Positions 52,373-60,675 of a stretch of 64,000 bases of DNA are shown here, piece by piece. A program made the position numbers and the translations under genes. Every line of letters starts with the position of its first letter. Position 1 is the stretch's first letter. Source of the DNA: Myxococcus fulvus (GTDB lineage: Bacteria; Myxococcota; Myxococcia; Myxococcales; Myxococcaceae); NCBI RefSeq assembly GCF_900111765.1, contig NZ_FOIB01000002.1:744001-808000 (forward strand), in the 5' to 3' direction. Below the pieces are notes generated by a model. The model had not been told where the DNA came from. It searched no databases and saw only the letters and a list, made by a program, of their open reading frames with translations.

Positions 52373-52614
52373 GGGACTCCGGCGTCCGCGTCGGTGGTGG
52401 TGGTCGGCGTCACCACGCCACCATCCGTCGTCGGCGACACGGAGGGTCCGGTGGGCGCCACCGTCGTCGGCGCGGTGTCCGACGGCGGAGGAGGCGTCTC
52501 CGTCGCCGGCGCGCTCGGCGCCAGCGGCGGCTTGGGCGCGCCCTTGATGCCACACGCCACCATCCCCAGCACGAGGAGGGCGGCGATGCTCAGCGAAGCC
52601 AGGGCGCGCCGCAT
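52369..52614 (-). CDS. lptM: LptM-like small lipoprotein
   Basis: 81-residue lipoprotein with lipobox MVAC (Cys21) followed by CGIKGAPKPP, which matches the C-G-x-K-G-P-x-x-x-P start of LptM (YifL). LptM assists the LPS translocon LptD in enterobacteria and is classically encoded next to lysA/dapF, as here. Beyond the motif the protein has a Pro/Thr/Asp-rich unstructured tail of about 50 residues. ATG 52614 begins 2 nt after the beta-barrel gene's stop; the stop overlaps lysA by 4 nt. Its position makes the assignment likely in spite of small size. Confidence 0.78.
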   Translation of the reverse strand: MRRALASLSIAALLVLGMVACGIKGAPKPPLAPSAPATETPPPPSDTAPTTVAPTGPSVSPTTDGGVVTPTTTTDADAGVP

Positions 52615-52616
52615 GG

Positions 52617-54452
52617 CTAGAACTTCACGCCCAGCCAGCCGCGCATGGTGTGCGGCGTCTCCAAGTCCCGACGCAGCACCTCCTGGTACTGCTGCAGGCC
52701 GCTCATCGGGAAGAGGATGCCGTAGGCCAGGCCCGCGATGAAGCCATCCTCGGTGGTGTAGTCCACGCCCGCGTTCAGCTCGATGCCCAGCGACTTGCTG
52801 GTGAACGACGGCGTCGACTCCGCGTAGAGCGCCTGCGAGTAGATGACCCGGCCGTACACGTCGATGCCCGGCGCCACCGCGTACTTCACGGACGGGCGGA
52901 CGTAGAACGCGTCGGTGATGCCGCCGATGAGCTGGCGCCACAGGATGAGGTCCACGCGGTAGTCGCGGTTGAAGCGGAAGTTGCGGATGGCGTCATCCGC
53001 GCAGCCGCCCGCGTCGCAGCGGTACTGGGGGCCTTCCACGTCGCCCGGCTGGGTGTAGTTGTTGGGGCCGTTCGGGTTGCCGGAGCCGGTGCGGCCCGGG
53101 TAGTTGCCGAAGCCCGGCGCCTTGTCGCCGGAGGCGAAGCCCAGCTCCAGGCCCACCGTCAGCTTGTTCTCCAGCGCCTTCACCTCACCCTGGAGCACGC
53201 CGCCGAACTGGGCCACGCGCAGGCTGGGGTCCGCCATCGCCTCGTTCAGGCTCAGGCCGCGGCTGTTGATGTTGCCGAGCACCGCCGCCAGCTCCATCTC
53301 GATGCGCCAGGAGCGCTCCTCGTAGCGCAGCCAGAAGTCCGGGACGTACAGCTTGGCGTCGCGGGGGATGAAGCTCACCTGCCCCGTCGTGTCGTTGGTG
53401 ACGTCCTGGTAGTTCTGCGTGCGGTAGGTGAAGTGCAGGCCGTACTGGAGCACGCCCTGGTTGTTGTCGAGCTTGGAGCGGATCTGCGCGTCCGTGTCCC
53501 GGCGGGCGATGGCAATCACCCAGCTGTGGGCGTCATCGGCCTGGGTCAGGTCCACCGGCTCGCCCTGGGCGCCCGTGCGGTACACCGAGCCCTCGGAGTT
53601 GAAGTCCAGCATCGGCGTGACGTACCAGCCGGCGAACGGCTCGGTGACGAACTGGATGCGGTCCACCGTGTCGCCGAAGTCGCAGTCGAAGCAGTTGCCG
53701 TCGTTGCGCAGCATGCCCAGGCCCCAGTGGCTGCCCATGCGGCCGAAGCGCAGGATGCCCACCGGCGTGTTCACCTCGCCGTAGGCGCGGCGCAGCTTGA
53801 TGGAGTCCGACAGCGTGTCACCCAAGGACTCCTGGTCCTCGGAGAAGATGGTGAAGACGTTGCGCGGGTCACCCGGGTACAGGGTGTCCGGCGTGGAGCC
53901 GAGCACCAGGTTGTCCAGGCCGTCCACCTGGAGCTTGATCTTCACCTGCTCGGACACGTTGAACGTGGGGTCCAGGCGCAGGCGCATGGTGGCGAACGAC
54001 TGGGTGTTCGCCGACGTGCGCGAGGAGCGCGGGAAGAGGTCCTGCCCCGCGATGGTGGCCGGGACGCGGCCCAGGTCGAACTTGTAGAAGAGCGTGGGGC
54101 GCAGGCGGAAGTAGCCGTCGAGTTGGAAGACCTCCAGCTTGCGCTTCTCCTCGGGGTACTCCTCGCTCCACTCCTCGCCGTTGAGGGACTGCTTGGCGGC
54201 CTCGGCGCGAATCTCTCCGCGCAATTCCTGCTTCGTGGCCTCCAGGTCGTCCTGGGTGACCGCCTCGGCCGCGGGCACGGGGGTGGCGGCGGGCTGGGCG
54301 GCGGCGGGCTGCTCGGGGGAGGTGGCCGGAGCCTCGGGGGCGGGGGCGGGCGCGGCCTCCGCGGGCGCGGGCGGAGGCGTGCCCCCGGCGGGCACCTGGG
54401 CGGTGGCCGTTGAGGAAGCGACGAGCAGCGCCGCCAGCAGGACGTGAGACAT
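52617..54452 (-). CDS. Outer-membrane beta-barrel protein of unknown function
   Basis: 611 residues. Sec signal peptide of about 19 residues (cleavage near ATAQ), an Ala/Pro-rich linker to about 70, a short charged helical segment, then a long beta-strand-rich domain with aromatic girdles ending in GWLGVKF. The terminal Phe is the usual BAM recognition signal. A short Cys-bearing loop (NDGNCFDCDFGD) lies in the middle. Porin- or large-barrel-like; substrate unknown. ATG 54452 gives a proper signal peptide. It lies 2 nt upstream of the LptM-like gene, which is consistent with outer-membrane biogenesis. Confidence 0.85.
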   Translation of the reverse strand: MSHVLLAALLVASSTATAQVPAGGTPPPAPAEAAPAPAPEAPATSPEQPAAAQPAATPVPAAEAVTQDDLEATKQELRGEIRAEAAKQSLNGEEWSEEYPEEKRKLEVFQLDGYFRLRPTLFYKFDLGRVPATIAGQDLFPRSSRTSANTQSFATMRLRLDPTFNVSEQVKIKLQVDGLDNLVLGSTPDTLYPGDPRNVFTIFSEDQESLGDTLSDSIKLRRAYGEVNTPVGILRFGRMGSHWGLGMLRNDGNCFDCDFGDTVDRIQFVTEPFAGWYVTPMLDFNSEGSVYRTGAQGEPVDLTQADDAHSWVIAIARRDTDAQIRSKLDNNQGVLQYGLHFTYRTQNYQDVTNDTTGQVSFIPRDAKLYVPDFWLRYEERSWRIEMELAAVLGNINSRGLSLNEAMADPSLRVAQFGGVLQGEVKALENKLTVGLELGFASGDKAPGFGNYPGRTGSGNPNGPNNYTQPGDVEGPQYRCDAGGCADDAIRNFRFNRDYRVDLILWRQLIGGITDAFYVRPSVKYAVAPGIDVYGRVIYSQALYAESTPSFTSKSLGIELNAGVDYTTEDGFIAGLAYGILFPMSGLQQYQEVLRRDLETPHTMRGWLGVKF

Positions 54453-54580
54453 GGGCAACGATCTCCAGGGCCGCTCGGGGCGGCCGGGTCGGAAAGGCGG
54501 GCGATTCAAGCCATGGGACAGGGGGGTGTCAACGCCAACCGGGACGTCGGTTCGCGCCGTTGACGACAGGACGCCCGGGG

Positions 54581-55402
54581 TCATTTCCCTGCCCTCCCCC
54601 GGGGTTGGCACTTCGGACAGGCGTAGGTGGTGCGCCCCGCCTGGGGGAAGGACTCCACCGGCGAGCCGCACCTGGAGCACGGGCCCTCACCTCGGCCGTA
54701 CACCAGGAACGGGTTCTCGGAGCCGCCCTCCTCCAGGTACACGGGCTCCTCGCCCTGCTGCTCCTCGAGGCCGAAGTCGATGCTCTCCCGGATGGCCTGG
54801 ACCAGGCGCTTCCAGTCCTCCGGGGCGAGGGTGGAGGGCTTGCGCGCGGGGTGCAGGCCCGCTCGGAACAGGGCCTCCGCGGCGTGGATGTTGCCCAGGC
54901 CGGCGATGCGCGCCTGGTCCATCAGCGCCACCTTCAGGTCCTGCTTCGAGGACGCCACGGCCTGCTCCAGCTGGCCGGCGGTGAGGCCGTCCGCCAGCGG
55001 ATCCCTCCCCAGGGCCTTCACCACGTCGAGCGAGCGCAGGCCCGCGGCGGGGGTCGGCTCCATGCGCCCGAACATGCGCGCGTCGGCGAAGTGCAGCACC
55101 TGGCCGTCGTCGAGATGGAAGCGGGCGCGGCTGTAGGGGACGACGTCGGTGGGCGCGCGGCGCACGAACTTGCCCGTCATGCCCAGGTGGCCCAACAGGC
55201 CACGGCCCTCCTCGAAGGAGAAGAGCAGGTACTTGCCCCGGCGCACGAGCGACTCCAGCCGCCCCTGCAGCTGCGCGAAACGCGCACGCTCGGCGCCGCG
55301 GAAGACGCGGGTGTCATCCGCCTCCGCGCGCACGAGTCGACGGCCCGTGAACCAGCGCACCAGATTGCGCCGGGCGATCTCCACTTCGGGTAACTCGGGC
55401 AT
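54581..55402 (-). CDS. mutM: Formamidopyrimidine-DNA glycosylase
   Basis: 273 residues, normal Fpg length. It starts MPELPEVEIARRNLV: after Met removal, Pro is the catalytic N-terminus and Glu3 is the acid. Lys in RRGKYLLFSF, the H2TH region GLGNIHAAEALFRAGLHP and the C-terminal zinc finger (CSRCGSPV, ACPKC) are all present. It excises oxidised purines such as 8-oxoguanine. ATG 55402 is required by the catalytic Pro. It lies 69 nt downstream of ku on the same strand, forming a small DNA repair group. Confidence 0.96.
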   Translation of the reverse strand: MPELPEVEIARRNLVRWFTGRRLVRAEADDTRVFRGAERARFAQLQGRLESLVRRGKYLLFSFEEGRGLLGHLGMTGKFVRRAPTDVVPYSRARFHLDDGQVLHFADARMFGRMEPTPAAGLRSLDVVKALGRDPLADGLTAGQLEQAVASSKQDLKVALMDQARIAGLGNIHAAEALFRAGLHPARKPSTLAPEDWKRLVQAIRESIDFGLEEQQGEEPVYLEEGGSENPFLVYGRGEGPCSRCGSPVESFPQAGRTTYACPKCQPRGRAGK

Positions 55403-55471
55403 CCGCTCGGGCACATAGCACCGGCCCCAAGCCCGGCCCACGCATTAATTGCGGAGGGCCCCCGGACGCGC

Positions 55472-56461
55472 TCAGCCGCGAGGCTTCTTCGGATCCGGCG
55501 CCCCCAGGCCGCCACTGCCCTCCGGTGTCGCATATGGAGTCACCGGCCCGGGCGTCGAGGCCCGCCGTGGATCATCCGGTGCCCCACCCTCCCCTGGCTC
55601 CACCCGGAATGGCTTGGAGCCGAGCCCTCCCGAGTCCTCCCGAACCTCCCGCGCCGCCAGCCGTGGACGCAGCCGCAACGCGCCTTCCACCGGCGTCGCC
55701 TCCGGACCTCGTACCTTGGCGCCTGCTGGAGCACCCACCTCCGGCGCCGTCCGGGGTACACGCTTCGACTTCGCCTGCGCGCGCGCCCGTCGCTCCAGGA
55801 AGGCCATCACCCGCTGGCGGTGCTCATCCGGATGGCGCCGGGGGTCGAACGTGGTGGAGCGGGACTCGATGAGCCTGAGCGCGGCGTCCAGCTCGGCCGG
55901 CGCCACGCTCGCGCCCGTCAGCTCCAGCTCGGAGAGCTGCTCCTGCGACACCACCTCGTCCACGGCGTGCAAGGTGGACAGCACGAGCCCGCGAGCATGG
56001 GGCCGCACCAGACACAGGTGGCCCTTCTGGTACAGCACCAGCCGTCCCACGCCCACGCGTCCCGACGCGCGCAGCGCCTCCGCCATCAACGCATACGCCG
56101 GCTCCGCGCCGCGCGCCGGCACCAGGTGGTACGACGTGTCCAGCAGCAAGGGGTCCACCTCCGCCGGGTCCACGAACTCCTCCAGCGCGATGACCCGGCT
56201 GGACACCGGGTCCAGCGCGTCCAGCTCGCCGCTCGTCACGGTGACCTGCCGGCCGTCCTCCAGCGTGTACCCCCGCACCACGTGCTCGAGCGGCACCTCC
56301 TCGCCCTCCGCGGAGCACACCCGCTTGTTCTGGATGCGGGCGCCGTCCGCGTCATGCAGCAGATGGAAGCGGGCCTGCCGGGAAGAGACGGCGCCGTGCA
56401 GCCTCACCGGGAGCGTCACCAGCCCGAAGCTCAGCGAGCCCACCCAGACCGGACGAGCCAT
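55472..56461 (-). CDS. ku: Ku-family DNA end-binding protein
   Basis: 329 residues. The bacterial Ku core is residues 1-255: MARPVWVGSLSFGLVTLPVR at the start, the DNA-ring segment VCSAEGEEVPLEHVVRGY and the GVGRLVLYQKGHLCLVRP strand. The remaining 75 residues are a Gly/Pro/Arg-rich tail. Ku homodimers bind double-strand ends and recruit the ligase LigD for non-homologous end joining. No ligD is adjacent, so it must be elsewhere if NHEJ operates. The tail replaces the Lys-rich tail seen in other bacteria. Confidence 0.94.
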   Translation of the reverse strand: MARPVWVGSLSFGLVTLPVRLHGAVSSRQARFHLLHDADGARIQNKRVCSAEGEEVPLEHVVRGYTLEDGRQVTVTSGELDALDPVSSRVIALEEFVDPAEVDPLLLDTSYHLVPARGAEPAYALMAEALRASGRVGVGRLVLYQKGHLCLVRPHARGLVLSTLHAVDEVVSQEQLSELELTGASVAPAELDAALRLIESRSTTFDPRRHPDEHRQRVMAFLERRARAQAKSKRVPRTAPEVGAPAGAKVRGPEATPVEGALRLRPRLAAREVREDSGGLGSKPFRVEPGEGGAPDDPRRASTPGPVTPYATPEGSGGLGAPDPKKPRG

Positions 56462-56706
56462 GACGACCTCCTCGCGGTGTCACCCCCGACCGACACCGCA
56501 CGCCTTGAACGTCGATGGCCCCCAAGCCCGCCGCAAGGCTCGCACGCACCACCGGAGGGCACACGAGCCGTGCGACGAGCAACGCGGGTCCGCTGCCGGT
56601 CGGAAGCGTCACGAGGGGCTTGCCGTGGAGGCGGACGCTGCCCAAGAGTCCGGGCAGTCAGTCGCTCTCTCAACGCATCAACCGGTCAAGAAAGGCGCAT
56701 TCGGTC

Positions 56707-57531
56707 ATGCAGCGGATTCTCTCGGCGGTATGGAGCCTCGCCCTCGTCCTGGGCGTGACGGCGGGCTGCACCACGCAGCGCGTCCAGGCGGAGAAGGCTC
56801 TCGCGAAGACCTTCATCTCGGATGAGCAGGAGGAGGAGATCGGTCAGCAGGTGAAGAAGGAGCTCGAGCAGAAGGAGAAGATCAAATACGTCGAGGACCC
56901 GACCATCGTCGAGTACGTGCGTGGCCTGTCCGCGCCCATCCTCAAGCAGGCCGCCAAGGACCGGCCTGGGGTGAAGTGGAAGATCAACGTCATCGACGAC
57001 CCGAAGATGGTCAACGCCTTCGCCACGCCCGGCGGCTATCTCTACGTCTACACGGGCCTCATCCTCGCCTCGGACACGGAGGCGGAGCTGGCGGGCGTCA
57101 TGGCCCACGAGGCCGGCCATGTCGTCGGCCGCCACTCGGCGCGCGCCATGGTCAACCAGATGGGCATCCAGACCGTCACCCAGCTCGCCCTGGGGCAGAA
57201 CCCCGGCGCCGCCGCGCAGGTGGCCGCGCAGCTGGTGGGCGGTGGCGCGCTGCTCGCGCACAGCCGCAGCGAGGAGCTGGAGGCGGACGAGTTCGGCGCG
57301 CGCTACTCCTCCGGCGCCGGCTTCGACCCCAAGGGCCTCATCACCTTCTTCCAGAAGCTCCAGGCGCAGGGCGGTGACACGCCGGGCGTCATGAAGTGGC
57401 TGAGCACCCACCCCACCAACCGGCAGCGCATCGGCGACCTGGAGAAGTACATCAAGGAGAAGAACCTGCGCGGCAGCAACAACAGCCCGGGCCAGCTGCC
57501 CGCCATCAAGCAGAAGCTGGGCGCGCGCTAA
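56707..57531 (+). CDS. M48-family metalloprotease, lipoprotein
   Basis: 274 residues. Lipobox TAGC (Cys21) anchors it to a membrane. The catalytic motif is HEAGHVVGRHSAR near residue 135; the third zinc ligand is the Glu in ELEADEFGARY near 192. The set matches BepA/LoiP-like periplasmic M48 proteases that survey outer-membrane protein assembly. The C-terminal TPR domain of BepA is absent. ATG 56707 begins a proper signal peptide. It is divergent from ku and converges on the YihY gene with 13 nt between stops. Confidence 0.92.
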   Translation: MQRILSAVWSLALVLGVTAGCTTQRVQAEKALAKTFISDEQEEEIGQQVKKELEQKEKIKYVEDPTIVEYVRGLSAPILKQAAKDRPGVKWKINVIDDPKMVNAFATPGGYLYVYTGLILASDTEAELAGVMAHEAGHVVGRHSARAMVNQMGIQTVTQLALGQNPGAAAQVAAQLVGGGALLAHSRSEELEADEFGARYSSGAGFDPKGLITFFQKLQAQGGDTPGVMKWLSTHPTNRQRIGDLEKYIKEKNLRGSNNSPGQLPAIKQKLGAR

Positions 57532-57544
57532 CCCAAGGGCGTCG

Positions 57545-58591
57545 TCAGTGCAGCGTGGAGGACGGAGGCTGCTGCTCCGCTCCGGAGGGCTCGGGGGACT
57601 TCCCCCGGGCCACGCGCCGACGCCAGCGCCAGAAGGCCATCTTCGAGCGCTTCGCGCTGGCCGCGCTCTTGGCGGCCCCCGGCGTCTTGAGGGGCGGCTC
57701 GGCGGGCGCGGGCTCGTCGAAGTCGCGCGCGCCCTTCTCCTTCCCCTCCGCGGAGGCGTGCTCGAGGATGGCGTTGATCTCCCCGCCCAGGATGAACACC
57801 AGCCCGGAGATGTAGAGCCAGAGCAGCAGCACCACCACGCCACCGATGGAGCCGTAGGTGACGTTGTACTTGCCGAAGTGCTCCACGTACTGCGTGAAGC
57901 CCCACGTGCTCCCCATCCACGCCAGCGTGCCCAGGACGGAGCCGGGGGTGATGTACTTGAAGCGCTGCTTCACGTCCGGCAGCAGGTAGTAGCAGAGCGA
58001 CAACACCAGCATCACCAGGCCCGCGGTGAAGGGCCAGCGCACCCAGGACCACACCAGGTAGAACGCCTCCTCCACCTGCAGCCGCGTCGCCAGCCACGCC
58101 CCCAGCCGCCCGCCCAGGAGGAACACGGCGAACGACAGGGGAATCAGCAGCGTGCCCACCAGCGTCACCACCACCGCCAGGCCCTGCGTCTTCCACACGG
58201 GCCGCGACTCGGTCACGTCGTAGGCCAGGTTGAGCGCCTTGCGCAGCGCGTCCGCGCCGCGTGACGCCGACCACAGCGCGAGCACCAGACCCACGGTGAG
58301 CAGCCTGGGCCGGGGCTGGTCCACCAGCGACGTCAGGTGCTGCGTCACCAGGCTGAGCGCGTCGCCGGGCACCAGCGGCTGGATGCGCTCCAGCATCGCG
58401 TCCACCGCGCCGGGCGCGAAGGGCAGGTACGCCACCAGCGTGACGAGGAAGAACAGGAAGGGGAACAGCGAGAACAGCAGGTAGTAGGAGAGCTGCGCCG
58501 CGATGTCCGTGACGGTGTCTTCCTGGAACTCCTTCACGAAGCGCCGCGCGAACTCGCGCCACGTGAGGTACTTGAGCCGTGGCAGCCGCAT
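57545..58591 (-). CDS. YihY/BrkB-family membrane protein
   Basis: 348 residues with six transmembrane helices: first YYLLFSLFPFLFFLVTLVAYLPF (about 29-52), last VVVLLLWLYISGLVFILGGEI near 260-283. DTVTDIAAQLSYY and VTYGSIGGVVVLLLWLY are typical of the family, formerly misnamed ribonuclease BN. The C-terminal 60 residues are basic and cytoplasmic. ATG 58591 has GGAGG 5 nt upstream and is preferred over an ATG seven codons earlier. Function in bacteria is not established; envelope homeostasis is usually suggested. Confidence 0.88.
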   Translation of the reverse strand: MRLPRLKYLTWREFARRFVKEFQEDTVTDIAAQLSYYLLFSLFPFLFFLVTLVAYLPFAPGAVDAMLERIQPLVPGDALSLVTQHLTSLVDQPRPRLLTVGLVLALWSASRGADALRKALNLAYDVTESRPVWKTQGLAVVVTLVGTLLIPLSFAVFLLGGRLGAWLATRLQVEEAFYLVWSWVRWPFTAGLVMLVLSLCYYLLPDVKQRFKYITPGSVLGTLAWMGSTWGFTQYVEHFGKYNVTYGSIGGVVVLLLWLYISGLVFILGGEINAILEHASAEGKEKGARDFDEPAPAEPPLKTPGAAKSAASAKRSKMAFWRWRRRVARGKSPEPSGAEQQPPSSTLH

Positions 58592-58681
58592 CCTTCCCTC
58601 CTCGCTCCCCACTCTCGGGTAACGGAAGGTGGGGTGCGTGACGCCGTTCGGCAGCAGGCGGCCGACCGAGCCCTCTCCTTG

Positions 58682-59569
58682 CTAGACGACGTTCGGCGGG
58701 AGGTATCTGCCCAGCAGTGGACGAAGCCGCGAGCGGACCTCGTCGGGGATGCGGGAGCGTTCGGTCCACAACGCCATGGCCAGCGCGGAGTCACACCGGC
58801 AGGTGACGGGCGTCTCGGCGATGCGCGCGAGCGCGCGGCGGATGAGGGTGGCGCCCTTGGAGGTGACGGCCTGCACGTTGTGCGACAGCCGCGCCAGGAG
58901 GGCCTCGTGCTCCTGGCCCTCCGGAGGGGCCTGCCAGGAGTCGTAGTCGGTGGGCAGCGCCACCAGGGCGTAGTGCAGCTCCGCCTCCCGGGCGAGCCGC
59001 GCCTCGGGCATGGCGGTCATGCCCACCAGGTCCCCGCCCCAGGTGCGGTACAGCAGGCTCTCCGCGCGTGTGCTGAGCGCGGGGCCCTCGATGCAGACAT
59101 ACGTGGCCTGGGTGGCCACCACGGCGTTGGAGGCGAGGGCGGCGTTGGACAGCGCCTTGCGCAGCGTCGCGCAGAAGGGCTGGCCCAGCTCCACGTGCAC
59201 GGCCACGTCGTCGTAGAAGGTGCAGGGGCGCCGGTAGGTCCGGTCGATGACCTGGTCCGGCACGACGAGCTGCATCGGCGGCAGGTGCTCCTGGAGGCTG
59301 CCCACGGTGCTGGTGGAGAGCACGTGCGTGACGCCCAGCTGCTTCAGCGCGAACAGGTTGGCGCGGTAGGGGGCGCGGGTGGCGTTGAAGAGGTGGCCCT
59401 GGCCGTGGCGTGGAACGTAGACGACGGAGACGCCGTCCAACTCCCCGGAGAACAGCGGCCCCGCATGGGGACCGAAGGGCGTTTCGAGGGTGTGGGTCTC
59501 CAGACGACCATTGAACCCCAGGAGGTGTTCCAGACCATGGCTCCCGATGATGCCCACCCTGACAGCCAT
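58682..59569 (-). CDS. mtnP: 5'-methylthioadenosine phosphorylase family protein
   Basis: 295-residue purine nucleoside phosphorylase of family 2. PRHGQGH near residue 53 supplies the phosphate-site His, NLFALKQLGV the trimer contact, STVGSL, CIEGPALSTRAES and GMTAMPEARLARE the base-specific loops. These match MTAP, which phosphorolyses methylthioadenosine from polyamine metabolism; inosine/guanosine-type enzymes differ little, so the symbol is likely but not certain. AGGAGGAAC precedes ATG 59569. It is divergent from the Pro-rich protein gene. Confidence 0.87.
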   Translation of the reverse strand: MAVRVGIIGSHGLEHLLGFNGRLETHTLETPFGPHAGPLFSGELDGVSVVYVPRHGQGHLFNATRAPYRANLFALKQLGVTHVLSTSTVGSLQEHLPPMQLVVPDQVIDRTYRRPCTFYDDVAVHVELGQPFCATLRKALSNAALASNAVVATQATYVCIEGPALSTRAESLLYRTWGGDLVGMTAMPEARLAREAELHYALVALPTDYDSWQAPPEGQEHEALLARLSHNVQAVTSKGATLIRRALARIAETPVTCRCDSALAMALWTERSRIPDEVRSRLRPLLGRYLPPNVV

Positions 59570-59662
59570 GTTCCTCCTTGGGCGCTCCGGCCGCGCTCCC
59601 CGGACCATACCGCGCCCCCCTGGCGCCGGGAGGCACGAAGACTGGTAGTTTTCGCAATTGCC

Positions 59663-60511
59663 ATGCGTTCCCTTCCCGTCCTGCTCCTGGTGCTCGCCGC
59701 CAGCCCCGTCAGCGCCCAGCGCGGCACCGCCCCCTCCGGCTGTCAGGAGGACTACGCCACCTGCAAGGAGGACTGCTCCATCGAGTACGGCGGCAGCGGC
59801 CGCACGCTCAAGAAGCTCACCCAGTGCCTCTCCATCTGCACGGAGAACCGCGAGGAGTGCAGCGACCGGCACTCGGCGATTCGAGGGCTGCCGTCGGGCG
59901 TGGTGGCGGACGAGCCGCGTCGCCCGTCGCGCCGTCCGGGCAAGCCGGTGAACCGCGAGGAGGACCCGTTCGGTGACGCCAACTCCTCTTCGGAGCCGAG
60001 GCGCACCACCAACCGCGAGGAGGACCCGTTCGGCGACGCGCGTCCGGAGCGTCCGCCCGGGCCGCGAGGCGCGTACCGCTCACCCGACGAGATTCCCGCC
60101 GAGGACACGAGCACGCCCAAGGAGCCGACGCCCGCGCCGCTCGACACGTCGCCGCCTCCGCCGCCGGTGTCGCGGCAGGGGGTCTATCGCGCGTCGGACT
60201 CCGAGCCGAAGCCCGCGCCGGCGCCCTCGGCGGACATCGCCGATGACCTGGAGCCGCTGGACGCGCCGCCCGCGCCCACGCCCACCGCCGCGACCAGGCC
60301 GTCACCGCGCTCGGAGCCCGCTCGGACCGAGGCCCCGGCCGCCCCGCGGACCGAGGAGAAGAAGGACCCGCTGCTCGACGACGAGCCCGCGCCGACGCCC
60401 GCGCCCACCGCGAAGAAGGCGCCGCCTCCCGCGCCCGCCGCGCCTCCGCGCCCCAAGCCGCCGCCGGACCCCAAGTACGACATCTCCGAGTGGGACCCGA
60501 ACGGGGACTGA
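59663..60511 (+). CDS. Secreted Cys-rich, Pro-rich protein with NREEDPFGDA repeats
   Basis: 282 residues. Signal peptide about 1-18. Residues 27-66 form a compact Cys domain (CQEDYATCKEDC, CLSICTENREEC) with paired C-x3-C style spacing similar in kind to the small lipoprotein at 1747. The rest is low-complexity, Pro/Ala/Glu/Lys-rich and contains two exact decapeptide repeats NREEDPFGDA. No known family. The long disordered tail could span the periplasm or bind cell wall. ATG 59663 opens the signal peptide. Isolated gene. Confidence 0.8.
   Translation: MRSLPVLLLVLAASPVSAQRGTAPSGCQEDYATCKEDCSIEYGGSGRTLKKLTQCLSICTENREECSDRHSAIRGLPSGVVADEPRRPSRRPGKPVNREEDPFGDANSSSEPRRTTNREEDPFGDARPERPPGPRGAYRSPDEIPAEDTSTPKEPTPAPLDTSPPPPPVSRQGVYRASDSEPKPAPAPSADIADDLEPLDAPPAPTPTAATRPSPRSEPARTEAPAAPRTEEKKDPLLDDEPAPTPAPTAKKAPPPAPAAPPRPKPPPDPKYDISEWDPNGD
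59951..60040 (+). repeat. Direct repeat encoding NREEDPFGDA twice
   Basis: Two 30-bp units (59951-59980, 60011-60040) differ at two bases, both silent, and encode the same decapeptide separated by ten residues. Confidence 0.85.
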
Positions 60512-60577
60512 TTCGGACCTCGGGGTTCGTGTCCGCGTCCAGGCTCGGACGAATGTTCCAGCGATGAAGGGGAGTCC

Positions 60578-60600
60578 GTGCGCATCGACGACGTGCGCAC
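60578..60600 (+). promoter_or_regulatory. Small inverted repeat before GH114 gene
   Basis: GTGCGCA and TGCGCAC, 7 bp each, with a 9-nt spacer, lie 76 nt upstream of the GH114 start codon. It could be an operator or chance in GC-rich sequence. Confidence 0.25.
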
Positions 60601-60675
60601 AGACTTCACGTTGCTCGCACACGTCGCGCGGCGTTAAGGCCGGCTCGCTACTCCACACCCCTGAGGAGCCGTTGC

